This document shows, in pieces, positions 24,781 through 36,039 of a stretch of 64,000 bases of DNA (the stretch's first letter is position 1; every line of letters starts with the position of its first letter). The stretch comes from Gerris lacustris (lineage: Eukaryota > Arthropoda > Insecta > Hemiptera > Gerridae), in NCBI GenBank assembly GCA_951217055.1, contig OX578278.1, positions 44,777,574 through 44,841,573 of the forward strand, in the 5' to 3' direction. The notes beneath the pieces were generated by a model. That model made no database searches, was not told where the DNA came from, and saw only the letters and a list, made by a program, of their open reading frames with translations. Position numbers and translations under genes: made by a program.

Positions 24781-25831
24781 CCTTTTCTCTTTTCGGATTT
24801 TGAGGAGCCAGCAACTTTTATCGTACCGAGCCGACAGATCCAGCACACGTTTCCAAAAACTTATTTCTCTCCTTCCCCTCCTTTTACTCACTTCTGCAGA
24901 GAAAATTATGTGACGAGGAGTTACTCTTATCCCCCTGAGGCTAATGAAATAATAACTTTCCCGGGAAGGCGATAGGGCACAACTCCTGCCCGAGATGATT
25001 GGACCTGGAGGCAAGACCCCCGGTTAACTCGATTCAACCTAATGGATAATGGAACAATCTAACCCGATATTTCTTGACAGTATTGTTTCACATGCTATTG
25101 TTTCACTCATTCCATTTAATCAGCACTCTGTAGCATTAAGGCCTGGCTCTTTACAACTAGGCACTTTACTTTTGCAAATAAAACAGAACGTATCAGACTT
25201 TGTGGTAAATCATTTCTGCAGTGCATTAAAGAATTAATAAATAGGATAGGGAATAAGTAGTATGTAGCTTAATTTTATTCAGCTTTCATTCTTACCTACT
25301 AGACTGTATAGATTAGTTGTAATTATAATGAAAAAGTATCAATGTTTGCTTGTAAAAAAAAAATTTTTTTTTTTTTTTACTATACAATGGTTATAATTTT
25401 CTTAGATCCGGACAGTATCAGATGAGAAACTCATTAACTAACATTTTGTTAAATTCTTCCATTTTTACATTTTTTTTTATTACTAAGTGGTAATTTGTAA
25501 TAAAATTAAGCGAATTACTTTATTATTTGAATACTTTTGTAACTTTAATATTTTATTGTTAACAAGTGAAAATTCACTTAAATTTTAGATATTTTTGCGA
25601 TAATCTTTGATAATTTCGGCTTTCAATTATTTTTATACTAATGGCTTTTTTGTGTGGAATATGCGTGTTTAAATTCCAGCGGTATGCATTTAGTGAAATG
25701 TTGTGGGGAACACAGTTACTTTCGATGAAACATTAGTGGTATTTCCATAATTACAGTATTTATTAGCTAACTGCGAAAATGAACAGCAATGCGCAACTCC
25801 CGCATTACCACAGAAGGCATCAATATTGAGA

Positions 25832-25860
25832 GCACTAATATCATGAAATGATATTAGTGC
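25832..25860. repeat. Perfect 13-bp hairpin with 3-nt loop
   Basis: gcactaatatcat, gaa, atgatattagtgc: perfectly complementary arms. Confidence 0.9.
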
Positions 25861-26093
25861 ATGCAATTAATGGTTTAGCCGGTGCATAAATGAAACTGGG
25901 ATAATTTATAAGTGTTCGTTCTAACCACTACACCAATAAAGGTACCCTTTAGTAATTATTACAAAATGATTGGGTTGTATAGCTATTTATTTCCAGACTG
26001 GTCTGTTTGTCGGTACTTTTTACTTTTTACAACCTAATTTACAAAGTAAATTAGGTCGGATGTAGCAAGATTTTACTTGGTTAGCCACCGTTT

Positions 26094-26457
26094 GTTTTTG
26101 TTTTTTTATTCCGGGGGGCTTTTACGCCCGAAGGCCACTTAGGTGGGCCCATTGAACAAACCCGGGTTAGAAACCGAAATCTTCACACGAGTGTGAAGAT
26201 ATGGACGTTAAACATGACTCCCCTCCTGGTTTTAATACAACCAGGAGTGTCATTATCATGGTTTCCAGGCCGAAACCTGGTGGCGCCACTCTTTCGAGGA
26301 GCTTCCCATTTATTTAAACAATGCTGGGTGGACATTGAGCGGGCGGCCTGGTCCGGGAATCGAACCCAGAGCTGCGGTCACCTTCTGACCTGTCTTGATG
26401 CTGCTTAACTTGCGTTATCGCACGGCAAGTGCTCTAGACTCCGAGCCACCCAGGCCT
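26094..26457 (-). mobile_element. Complete tRNA-derived SINE (family 2), 364 bp with 9-bp target duplication
   Basis: The minus strand begins aggcctgggtggctcggagt, with an A-box-like block, then the B box gggttcgattcccgg about 100 bp in, a body with two perfect hairpins (ctcctggtt/aaccaggag and the palindrome cttcacactcgtgtgaag), and an A-rich tail (ataaaaaaacaaaaacaaa). The nonamer ccaccgttt occurs at 26085-26093 and 26458-26466, directly outside both ends, as expected for LINE-mediated insertion. Copies at 15840 and 37620 share the segment between B box and body. It is the best-defined retroposon in the window and probably young. The ORF at 26193-26408 lies inside it and is spurious. Confidence 0.88.
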
Positions 26458-26534
26458 CCACCGTTTATGAATAATGTTTACATTATTCTGTTTGACCTTT
26501 TTTTTTTTCAAATTAATTGATAATCTTGACTGGG

Positions 26535-26735
26535 GAATGTTCCTTTGGGACAAAGGAATATCACCCTTCTGTAAATAAAAATGAAAATATCCGTTAGTCT
26601 AACTATCTAGTAAGGCAAAGTAACCTTTAATCCTATAAATATTGTACATTAGAATATTTTGCTTGGATTTAATAATAAATAAAATAAAGGAAAAAAATTT
26701 GGGTGGGTAACAAAGTAAAAGAGTGCCCGTTTCGT
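26535..26735. repeat. Diverged relative of the 54.4-55.7 kb satellite element
   Basis: Contains gggacaaaggaatatcac near 26547 and ggtgggtaacaaagtaaaag near 26702, both also present at 59980-60055; the first phrase is also related to the array at 54.98-55.6 kb. Confidence 0.5.
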
Positions 26736-27569
26736 TTGTCCGGAATTTCATCCTAACCGTGTAAACCAAACAAATCTCTATTAGCATTGCTTGTGCGCTA
26801 GTGTATGGGAAAGTATATTATATTTTCATTCCATGATGAGATTTTTTCCTTGCAGAAATTTTTTTATTCCTCGATGAGATTTTTCCTTGTAAGGATGTTT
26901 TGCCTCTATCAAGAATTTTATGATTACAAATATGTAAATGCACGAGAATAAATAAAAAAAAGTAATAATATAACCATAACCAGTTCAAATTGCGAATCCC
27001 TTTATAAATACATTCTTATAACGACATTTTATAATTTCATGTCATGTTTATAAGAAATAGCTGTTTTAAACAAATACATTAAATAAAAAAGGTGTTTTAA
27101 ACATATACATTAAAGGCCCGTTTACACAACCTGGCTTGTACAAGCCAGTTTAACATTCATCTTTATAGAATTTTTTTTTTTTTTTAAGAAAGGCTGGTAG
27201 ATGTGAGTTTAAACGAGATGTTACGGTTGCATCCAAACACCATGGCAGCACTAAATTTGGGACAAGGAGACAAAGCACGAAAACAAATTGCGGTGTTGGG
27301 CACTTCAGATTATTTTAACAGAATATCCGACAGAAGACGAATAAATAGATTTCATTAAAATAAATATAAAAACAAACTTCTTGTATTAATTCGAGGAACA
27401 TTATTGCAAGTGTGGAATTGTGAAGCGCAAGAGAAATTAACCGTGTTCTGAAGGACAGAAATGCAGGTTGTGCGCGATGAGAAAAATGAGTTATGCGTGT
27501 GCAAAGACCTTGCTGGAATAGATCCTCACAGGCGAATACTGTCCAACAAGATTACAGACCACTGAGACA

Positions 27570-27747
27570 AATGGAGCTCTTCTTCCCATTCAGGTAGTGA
27601 ATACTTCTGACTAATGAAAACGGTATTGAAGCTGTACTAAGTCACATCAGATACTCGTTCCTTAATGGAATGGGGAAACCTATTGCACATGCATCCAGAA
27701 CTTTCACACTTAAAGTTTCCGCTAGGATGAATTACTTATATTCTTAA
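27570..27747 (+). pseudogene. Ty3/gypsy-type RNase H fragment
   Basis: One plus-strand frame from 27619 reads NGIEAVLSH, then GKPIAHASRTFT and MNYLYS before a stop at 27745. A preceding frame ends LPIQVVNTSD. In gypsy pol the RT/RNase H junction reads P..V.TDAS..GIGAVLSH.........PIA.ASRTLT..E.NYS, so the order and spacing agree. The first catalytic aspartate motif (DAS) is not preserved and a frameshift separates the two parts. Nothing of RT or integrase is recognisable on either side. It is an isolated relic, followed immediately by a SINE. Confidence 0.6.
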
Positions 27748-27757
27748 TAGTGTGATG

Positions 27758-27885
27758 GGGACCAGCGTAGCCGAGAGGTTAGTCTACTAGTGCAACTCCG
27801 CCTGAAGCCATAAGGTCCAAAGTCCTAACACCGACGTGTCTGGTGAGTTCGAATCTCAGAGGAGTAAGACATCTCTCTCACTAAT
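27758..27885 (+). repeat. tRNA-derived SINE family 1, copy A
   Basis: gcgtagccgagaggttagtc is a tRNA-Leu/Ser-like A-box region. The B box ggtgagttcgaatctcag follows about 75 bp later, with a long variable-arm-like stretch between, then gagtaagacat. The copy at 33628-33755 aligns along its length. Confidence 0.7.
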
Positions 27886-27889
27886 AATC

Positions 27890-29460
27890 ACTTAGCCTAA
27901 ATGAGCAGCTTTAAAAAAGGAAATATTGTGACAATCTGACATTTTATAGCGTTATTATATTTTATGCGTTGGCAAACATTAATTACATTTTTTTAATGTA
28001 AATAACAGGCAAATTATTATTTGATAAAACTGTATAAAATAACATTTTATCCGAGTACATATATTACAGTGTTATTTATCAGGAAACTTTTGTTAAAGTT
28101 ACACGAAAAACAAGAAATACCTTTTAACAAGATCACTTATATTGATCCAAAAAGATCCAACAATTCAATGAATTAGATTAATTATTATTAAAGAAAAAGA
28201 AAACAGTAAACAACTGGTATAAATTGAGACATTCAAGTCAATTTAGTCATATAAAAACAGTAGTTTCAACAACATTATAATTACACATTAAAAATCAATA
28301 TTATCTGTAGTAAAGTGATTGGTTCTGTACTGATGGTACCAGGGTCTGGTCAGATATTCACGTCATATATTTCATTTTTCTGAGAAGATTCGCCGCGGAT
28401 GCTCCCCGATATATTGCATTGAAAGATATTGTAGAGTAAAATTAGACTTCCTTATAATTATAATCAAAGAAACTCGATACGTTTACTGTGATAAAACTAC
28501 TGCAGCTCATGTATAGCGCAGACAAAATAATTAGTTATTATCAGTCTAATATGTTGTTGAAGACTCTACAATGTAGATTATTCATTTTCTAATGTTCTTT
28601 ATCATAAGTTCAAAAAAAGTTATCTTTCTTTAAGCTTGAAAAGATAATCGCAATTGTTAACGCGCTTAATGAGTTGAATTTATTTGATCCGATATGGTAC
28701 TCAGACTTACAGCCTACTGACATTAAAAGTTTTTTTTAAATTATTATCAACGCTTCATTTCGGTATTTTAAAATTCTTAGAAAAATGGTTCCTCTTTTGT
28801 CGACCAGTGCTCAAGGACGCCAAGAGGATGGTCTGTTCTGAGCTTCACTCCCGCCTACCAACACTTTACCTGAGAATCGAGAAAATTGTGGAGGCCTATA
28901 AATCGTCAAATGACAGAAAAGTAAGGACGGGAGTTGAATAAACTAGAAAAAAACATCATATTTTTCCTAAATGCAGATTAGTTGTCCTGTTCTTTAGCCT
29001 TCCTGAGTGTTTTGTATATCTCCAAATTCAATGGAATCCCAAAATAAAATTATAGAAAATGAAAGTTTTATGGCATCTTTCCCTTAGGCTTAGGCTATAA
29101 GAGTGGTTACTCAGCTGCAGCCAGTTTTTTAGAATACGCTAAATCATAGTCCAAATACGCATTCAATGTTTATATAATATTAAAAGTTTAACTACATCAC
29201 TATCATCACATTAGAACCTCGTAGCATAATTAAATTGTACGAAATTGAAAGTAATTTAGTATTCTAAAATTGTTGTCAATTGATTAACTTGGTGTTATTG
29301 GTTTAACACTCAAATTAATTAATTTAACTTTAATCATTGAATGACAAACACAGTGACATTTTGCCAGTCTGGAATTGACAGATGCTTAGATCTGTGGATA
29401 AAGCCACGCTTGTATTAGATGAAGCACATAAGTTAATGTTGTGTATATATAATATATATA
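27890..29460. other. No confident gene; one possible exon noted separately
   Basis: AT-rich spacer. The only stretch with raised GC and a plausible splice-site pair is 28810-28921. Confidence 0.5.
28810..28921 (+). CDS. Possible short exon, unrecognised protein
   Basis: I do not recognise this gene. A locally GC-richer open stretch encodes LKDAKRMVCSELHSRL followed by YLRIEKIVEAYKSS. It is preceded by a pyrimidine-rich ttcctcttttgtcgaccag and followed by aaaagtaagg, a good 5' splice-site match. The open frame itself extends back to 28684, but that upstream part is AT-rich and does not look coding. No neighbouring exon could be found, so this may equally be a relic or chance. Confidence 0.2.
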
Positions 29461-30229
29461 AGCAATCAAAATACTGTTTGCACACTGCAATTAGCTACAC
29501 AATTTGTGTGAGTGAGAGACACCAAGGGATGTGCCATGCAGAAATGGCACATAGGAACTGTTCCAACATCCGACTACGTCATTAAGATGTTGGCTCGGTA
29601 TTACGCCATGTCCTGCATCGTTTCGTTGCGTCCGACTCATCAGGAGCCCGACGATGCCCACCCAACTCTGGACCTATATCAGACCAAGAAGATCAGATAT
29701 AGGACTTATCAGAGACGAGCGTGCTCTCACACCGCCATATTTGCCTGGCTGGCAAAACACATTAGCAATAAAAATACTGTGTTTGCACACTGCAATTAGC
29801 TACACAATTTATGTGAGTGAGAGACACCAAGGGATGTGGCATGCAGAAATGGCACATAGGAACTGTTCCAACATCAGATTACGTCATCAAGATGTTGGCT
29901 CGCCATTACGCCATGTCCTGCATCGTTTCGTCGCGTCCGACTCACTGATAAGTCCGACTCACTGATCGCGTCCGCGCTCGCTCGTCTCTGATAAGTCCGA
30001 CTCACTGATCGCGTCCGCGCTCGCTCGTCTCTGATAAGTCCTATATCTGATCTTCTTAGTCTGGTATTGGTCCAGAGTTGGGTGGGCATCGTCGGGCCCC
30101 TGATGAGTCGGACGCGACGAAACAATGCAGGACATAGCGTAATGCCAAGCCAACATCTTGATGACGTAGTCTGATGTTGGTACAGTTTCTATGTGCCATT
30201 TCTGCATGGCACATCCCTTGGTGTCTGTC

Positions 30230-30311
<82 letters not shown>

Positions 30312-30766
30312 AATCAGCAATGTAATACCGTGTTTTTGCACAATGCAATAAGGTACACAATTTGTGTTAGTGAGAGACACCAAGGGATGTGCCACGCAAG
30401 CGTCACACATAGGAACTGTTCCAACATTAGACTATACGTCACAAAGCTGTTGGCTCGGCATTACGCCATGTCCTGCATCGTTTCGTCGCGTCCGACTCAT
30501 CAGGGGCCCGACGATGCCCACCCAAATCTGGACCTATACTAAATCAAGAAGATCAGATATAGGGCTTTACCAGAGACGAGCCATTCTCACACCGCCATTC
30601 TTCTCTCACTAACACAAATTGTGTACCTTATTGCATTGTGCAAAAACACGGTATTACATTGCTGATTTGTTTTGCCAGCCAAGCAAGAATGGCGGTGTGA
30701 GAGCACGCTCGTCTCTGGTAAAGCCCTATATCTGATCTTCTTGATTTAGTATAGGTCCAGATTTTA
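29460..30766. repeat. Nested direct and inverted repeat cluster
   Basis: A unit of about 300 bp (phrases ttagctacacaatttgtg, accaagggatgtgccatgca, ggaactgttccaacat, cgtttcgtcgcgtccgactc, cccgacgatgcccaccc) occurs forward at about 29480-29780, forward and truncated at 29787-29946, reversed at about 30010-30232, forward at 30310-30600 and reversed at 30603-30766. A 43-bp piece is tandemly duplicated at 29947-30032. The last two units form a palindrome whose first 67 bp (30310-30376 against 30603-30669) match perfectly. Each unit also contains a short hairpin (tgtgccat..atggcaca). Open frames here follow the repeat units and show no known protein. Confidence 0.85.
30234..30308. repeat. (AT)n microsatellite inside the repeat cluster
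   Basis: A pure AT run of about 75 bp separating the reversed and forward units. Confidence 0.97.
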
Positions 30767-31375
30767 CCACCACTCAGTGATGAGGGAGGCCCCCCAATAA
30801 TTTTATTTTTTTTATATTTTGGCCAAAGTTTTTTAATTTTATTATTTTATGATATGGCATTAAACAATACTAATAACCGTATATTTTTACCTTTTTAACA
30901 CCCCTAAGTGATGAGGGAGGCCCCCCCAAAATTTAATTTTCTTAATTTTTTGGGCAAATTTTTTAAATTTTATTATTTTATGATTTATATTAAAAATTTT
31001 TACTTATAAACCTAAATTTTTACTTTTTTACCATCCCTAAGTGATGAGGGAGGCCCCCCCAAAATTTAATTTTCTTATTTTTGGCCAATTTTTTTAAATG
31101 TTATTATTTTATGATTTGGCATTAAAAAATACTTATAACCCTAAATGTTTACCCTTTTACCACCCCTAAGTGATAGGCCCCCCTAAAACAAAAATTAGTT
31201 TTTATTTTTTGGACATAATGTATTAATTTAATTTTTTATGATTTGGCATTAAAAAATGCCTATAACCCTAAATTGTTACCCTTTTTTACCACCGTTATAC
31301 TAAATTTTTACCACCAACCTCCATTTTTAATAGCGATATTTGTACTGTAATAATCTTCAACACTCAGTGGATTAA
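30767..31375. repeat. Tandem repeat, units of roughly 125 bp
   Basis: About four and a half units, each with 'cctaagtgatgagggaggcc', a C-run, an AT-rich ttttatgatttggcatta block and 'taaccctaaatttttaccc'. Units diverge and the last ones lose the C-run block. The array continues past the Tc1-like insertion at 31382-31897 with ccaaccaacctccatttttt to about 31995. Confidence 0.85.
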
Positions 31376-31381
31376 AAATGC

Positions 31382-31897
31382 ACTCCCCGTCAAAATTAAC
31401 GCACCAACTTTATATTTCTCTGTTTGGACTATCTCTAATTTATACTGATGTTTAATGATTCATTAATAATCATCATTAATCCTCATCTCATATGTAATTA
31501 TCATCGTTAATCATATTTAATCATCATAATTAATTAGATATCATAGATTAATTATATTTAATCGTCATCATAAATGATTCATTGTTATTTGCAGTTGATT
31601 AAATGAGAGCTCTCACGTAGTTGGTTGTGTCAACAAGAATAGACCTCCTAATTTAACTATGGAGAAAGCGATTAAACCCGTTGTGATGGGTTAAGAAAGG
31701 CTTTTCTCAAAAGGTTGGTGGTCGACTAAGAGTGCATCTCACTACAATCTCATAGCTTTTCGGCGGTTCCAGGAGTGTGGATATGATCGACAGAGGCGAA
31801 ATAGGTCTGCCCGAGATGAAAACAATAGAAAAAAGATCCTGATTGAACGACTTTTGTGTAAGCATATAAAAGTGGTGCGTTAATTTTGACGGGGAGT
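31382..31897 (+). mobile_element. Tc1-like non-autonomous element, 516 bp
   Basis: A perfect 25-bp inverted terminal pair starts ACTCCCCGTCAAAATTAACG. It resembles the C..CCGGTCAAAAGT ends of Tc1-like elements. It interrupts a tandem-repeat unit whose flanking text (acctccattttt..taatag..ctgtaat..atctt) appears on both sides. Internal sequence keeps a piece of a Tc1 transposase N-terminus (separate entry). The target duplication is not clean. Confidence 0.75.
31700..31865 (+). pseudogene. Tc1-type transposase N-terminal (helix-turn-helix) remnant
   Basis: Two overlapping frames give RLRVHLTTIS and then FRRFQECGYDRQRRNRSARD with ENNRKKIL. In Tc1 transposases the second helix-turn-helix and its exit read S..TV.R...RFQETG...RR..SGRPR.T...D..I, which this follows. 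A frameshift, a stop and complete loss of the DDE domain make it inactive. It is inside the element with Tc1-like termini, which supports the call. Confidence 0.5.
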
Positions 31898-31997
31898 TTA
31901 CATATAACCCTTAATTTTTACCCTTCTACCTCCAACCAACCTCCATTTTTTAATAGTAATATTAAAACTGTAATGATCTTTAACTCTCAGTGATCGA

Positions 31998-32560
31998 TAA
32001 CTGATCAATTTTCATTTATTTATTTCTTTTTTTTTTCTTTTAAAAAGAGTCCTCTGACAGCAGGGCCACAGGAGAGGCACTCTTGAATAAACATGTACAT
32101 TAAATACATAAATGAATTAATAAAAAATTTCCATAAAAGTACTAATAAATGACTAGAAAAAAAGCTACTTAATACATCTAAGAAACAGCAAAGGATTAAA
32201 ATTCAATAAATTACTATGAAAGAGAATAAATAAATACTCAAATTAATATTCATAATTTAAATTAACAATTAAATAACAAAACTAATAATAACAATGAGAT
32301 AACAATTAGTTAACATTAGATAACAATTAGACAAAAATGTAAAAATTATTGCTGTTTGCTCGGTTATTGTAATTATTATTATCAATGGATCAGTTATCCC
32401 CGCCAGGCGTCTTCCGGGTTCACTTTTCACCCAGCAAACAGTTCGGAGTAGGGATGTGAACGAAGCCGGTCTCATATCATTCTCACACAATAAGCTTTCT
32501 CACTATTTTGATAGGCCTCATCGTCCATAGCGCTCCATTCCTCTTTCAGTCATAGACCAC
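31998..32560 (-). repeat. Possible LINE 3' end, minus strand
   Basis: On the minus strand tcaagagtgcctctcctgtg, ggccctgctgtcagagga, ctcttttt runs into an A-rich tail (at 32020-32045 on the plus strand), which looks like the 3' end of a non-LTR element. The 73-codon frame upstream shows no recognisable RT motif. Assignment is by general appearance only. Confidence 0.3.
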
Positions 32561-32679
32561 ATCCCCTCACACTTACAATGAGTTAGTTATTTTTAATTAA
32601 TTTCCAAAATATTCAATAGAAATAATTAATACGGCAAAACAACGTTTGGCGGGTCAGGCTAGAACAGAAATATTTTGTG

Positions 32680-33415
32680 TACATTCGGTAGGTCTGAGAA
32701 TAGGTCGTAATTGTACATTACGCGTCGAGTGCAGAAAGTAGAATTTTGCATGCGAGTGTGGAGTTTGCATCCGAGCGACAGCGAGGGTAGTAAAACCACA
32801 CGAGCAATGCAAAATGCCATTTTCGCACGAGTTGCGTACCGTACTTTATCTACGATTGTTAGATTTAAATAATAAATACAGAAAAAAATAAACTTTCTGT
32901 ATGTAAGTTCGTATCTCTTCTCTTGATAAAGATGGCATTAATCTTGAGTTGTATTTTTTTCCGAATTAATTATTTCTGGAGGAGTATTATTCTCTACATT
33001 TTCGTCAAAGCCACTTGATTCATTCATTGTTTTTCACCAAAAACTCGATATAAACAGTTACTTTAATAAAAAAATAGCAAATTAGTTTTGTTAAATGTAA
33101 ACAAACTCGCTAATCGTGCGTAAAGCTGAAGAATTCCTCTTCTTTACCGCGCTAGCGTGGTAAAGAAGAGGAATTCTTCAGAACTATGAGACGCGCATGC
33201 GCAATGAATACAAGTACGTAAATAATCACTTTATACGCATCTAAACAGAGATATAATGTTTATATTTCGTATCAATCGTAAATAAAAGTTATTTCTGGAA
33301 CTAATGCGCAAAGTGGCACTTGCTATACTCGAAATGTTTACGCACGAGCCGCAGGCGAGAGCGGAACGGTTTCTCGTGTGCAGCAATGACACTTTAAGCT
33401 CAAGTTACATATTAC
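32680..33415 (-). mobile_element. CpG-bearing repeat, possibly a Crypton-like relic
   Basis: Both edges are rich in cgcacgag/ctcgtgcg-type words in opposite orientation, suggesting degraded inverted ends. On the minus strand from about 33028 a frame starts MNESSGFDENVENNTPPEII and, after a stop/frameshift, reads EKRYELTYRKFI. The second phrase is reminiscent of the N-terminus of Crypton-type tyrosine recombinases (S...YE..Y..F..W), but this is too short to prove. The palindrome at 33126-33181 lies inside. Confidence 0.3.
33126..33181. repeat. 56-bp near-perfect palindrome
   Basis: Arms of 23 bp begin ctgaagaattcctcttcttt and are perfectly complementary. The ten central bases contain the palindrome cgctagcg flanked by one G/T mismatch, so 27 of 28 base pairs match with no spacer. 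Confidence 0.97.
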
Positions 33416-33627
33416 ATTTTTCTACAGATAGTTTTTAATCTGTAAATAAAATATAAAAGTACAATCCACAACTACTAACTCTCAACAAAAATAACAACTG
33501 CACCAGCTGTTCTGTTTATATCCAGTGTGGCCAACTTTTTTTCAAGCTTATACGATGTTACATGACTACAGTGATACAAAGATTCGCACTTGTATAGTAA
33601 ATATTTTATTTATTTTTCTATTATGAT

Positions 33628-33755
33628 AAGGGAGATCGGCCTAGCCGAGTTAGCGAACTCGCAACTTCGCCTAAATCCAAGGTCAGAGCACCAACATAAC
33701 TTGTGAGTTCGAATTCTAGAAAGGTGAGACATGATCGGATCGGATCTCCTTTCCT
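33628..33755 (+). repeat. tRNA-derived SINE family 1, copy B
   Basis: ggcctagccgagttagcgaa corresponds to the A-box region and gtgagttcgaattctag to the B box of the copy at 27758. Intervening words (aacttcgcctaaa.cc.aaggtc, caccaacat) also align. It ends near a ggatcggatctcc tract. Confidence 0.7.
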
Positions 33756-33759
33756 ATAA

Positions 33760-35475
33760 TAACTAATACCCTAATTATTAAATAAACAATAACGTATTAT
33801 TGACAATGTAATCTACACAGTGGTTGTCACGGTGATTTATGTGTAAACAAACAAGCCGATTATGTAAATAATCAATTGAAACAAGAATTACTAAATGTAA
33901 ATAAACTAATATATACATCACAACATGTAGTAGGTTTTTCACTTTTCCTCACTACTTATAGTAGGAAAAGTATTCTTTATTATTATTTTTCCTATTAATT
34001 ATAAACATTGTTAATTAATCTATGTAAATAGAAAATTTAAGTGGAGGATAAAGTACCAACTAGTATCATCTCTGATCTGTTCGACGTAATAACTTGTGTA
34101 CAATTTTTCAATAATTTTGTTTTCTATATATCTCATTACTAATAATGTGTATATTGTAACGTAAATGACTATAAGAGAGAACCACGAACAATAATAATGT
34201 ATTTGTTTAATTCAAGTTTTTGTGAAATGTAGTTAATGTTTCACTCGATAGATAAAAATTATGGATAAAATATGATCAGTTTATTATCAAGCAACCACAA
34301 TAGCTACGGTTTCGAACACTTTATCACTAGTGATCAGATGATTAATTTTTCTTAAGATTTCCAACTTAAGTAGTCCAAACTAGTCTGTTTTTTGGTGTTG
34401 CATATTAATCTGATAAATTTCCATTGAGTTCTATTCTCACTAAGAAATATGCTACGTTTACTAAATTATTAGTTACTATGATAAACGTACATTTATTTTA
34501 TTAACCAACACCAAAGAGAATTTTTAAATCAACTTTGTGGAATGTAGTCTAAAATTTCCTTAGTTAGATTAGTGCATAAAGGTTACTTTCCGTTACTTAA
34601 ATCGTTTCGGCTGGTTTGAAGAAGTTCCTTATTTTCATCTGCAGTTTCCAATTTCTTTGGAAAGCATTACTTGTTCTGACCCTCCAAGAAAGAAGAAAGT
34701 AAGCTTTATACTCACTAAACCATTTCATTTCAGTCGGAGTGAAATAAATTGTTAGATATTGGTGCTTTCAAAGTGCACAAAAGGTTCTTATAGTTTTTAA
34801 GATATCCTTTAAAGAATCTTATGGAGCTACTTAAGGTTAACTGATGTTTACGAGATGCTTTAACGTTTAAGTCGGCTTTGGCTCACTTATTTCGAGTTTC
34901 TCCCCCTTTACTTCTATGTTATATCTTTTTCGTTTTTCAGTTCAGAGTATCTGGGGGGCATCAGACCCTTACGTCTTGGCTTTTCCAGGTGAAGTAAATT
35001 GCATTTTCTTTTTCTTCCTCACTGTACTATTTCTTGTTATTTCTCCAGTTCTAGCTTTTTGAAGGTGCCCAAGAAAGTGCCAGAGGGCCCTACAAAGGCT
35101 CCGGTTACACAAGAGTGATATGCTTCAAGATATCCGCAGGGCCCCTCAGTAATGCAATTCCCTTATACTTCTCTCCCAATATACCTTTACCTATTGTGAA
35201 TCGACCCTTTTTCAGAAAACTAAATCTAGTCCTTTGAATTTTCTTTTTCTTTATTCGTATTATTTTTCTTTTTTTGTCCCCATTTTGCTTTGCTGTAAGT
35301 ATTTTGATGAATTGTGCGAAATAAATATTTCACCTTTTTTTTAAACAAATATCTATTGACCCAATATGAGGGGATACTTCCGCACAGTTGTTATATGTCT
35401 GTGTTTAATTAAATACGTGTTGTCTTATTTTATAGTTATTTAAATATAATAGGTTTTGATTATGGTAAATTAAAC
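33760..35475. other. No gene recognised
   Basis: AT-rich spacer. Around 34900-35220 composition is more balanced (gggggcatcagacc, gagggccctacaaa, gcagggcccctcag), but no coding frame, splice pattern or family could be recognised. Confidence 0.5.
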
Positions 35476-35479
35476 CTTG

Positions 35480-36030
35480 TTTTTAGATTTCTGTACGAAG
35501 TACGAAAAAAAACCTTATATAACGGCTCTGTCTGTCTGTCTGTATGTCTGTCCGTTGGTGTCTGTCCGTTGGCGTCTGTCCGGTGGCATGTTTCAATTCA
35601 TAAACTACTATAGCTAGGAACATGAAATTCTGAACACAGGTGCATCTCGGTATTTGAGACCACTATGCACTTTTTGGAGTTTTTACAGTTAATATTTTCA
35701 AAATGGCGACCAATATGGCGGACGACTAAAAAAAAAAGTTCGTCACCATTACATGTTATACATCAATTTAAAGGTCTTAAAGTGTAGAAAAAGAATATGC
35801 AATTACTATTAAAATTTTAAACTTAATATTTGCAGATGGCGGCCAATATGGTGGGTGACTAAAAAAAGTTTTAGTCATTATGACATGTTATACATCAATT
35901 TAAAGGCCTTGAAGTGATGAAAAATAATATGCAACTATTAAACTTAGTAATTTTAACTCAATCACACAGAAACCGGCGATTATCGTCTCACGTACTTACG
36001 TGAAGCGCACCTTACTTGTTTTATGAAAGA
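35480..36030. repeat. Dispersed repeat with TCTG tract and two 'atggcggccaatatggcgg' subunits
   Basis: It starts gtacgaagtacgaaaaaaaa and has a TCTG/GTCTGTCCG tract. Two tandem diverged units of about 120 bp follow (35700-35820 and 35840-35950), sharing aatatggcgg.cgact, catgttatacatcaatttaa and aatatgcaa. It ends tacgtgaagcgcaccttact. No coding. Confidence 0.7.
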
Positions 36031-36039
36031 ATGGTTCGA

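Larger units (their letters stand above)
22080..26080. other. No gene recognised
   Basis: AT-rich spacer. A GC-richer patch at 24600-25040 is described separately. A near-perfect hairpin lies at 25832-25860. At about 25905-25935 the minus strand has a lone A-box-like ttggtgtagtggttag without a B box. The remainder shows nothing I can assign. Confidence 0.5.

Noticed and set aside
24655..25014. 119-codon minus-strand frame
   Set aside because: Not recognised; its length is explained by locally higher GC, and a plus-strand frame overlaps it.
25905..25935. Second tRNA-like head on the minus strand (ttggtgtagtggttag)
   Set aside because: Only an A-box match; no B box at the expected distance.
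29382..30612. Several overlapping open frames (60-130 codons)
   Set aside because: They follow the copies of the local repeat unit in both orientations and resemble no known protein.
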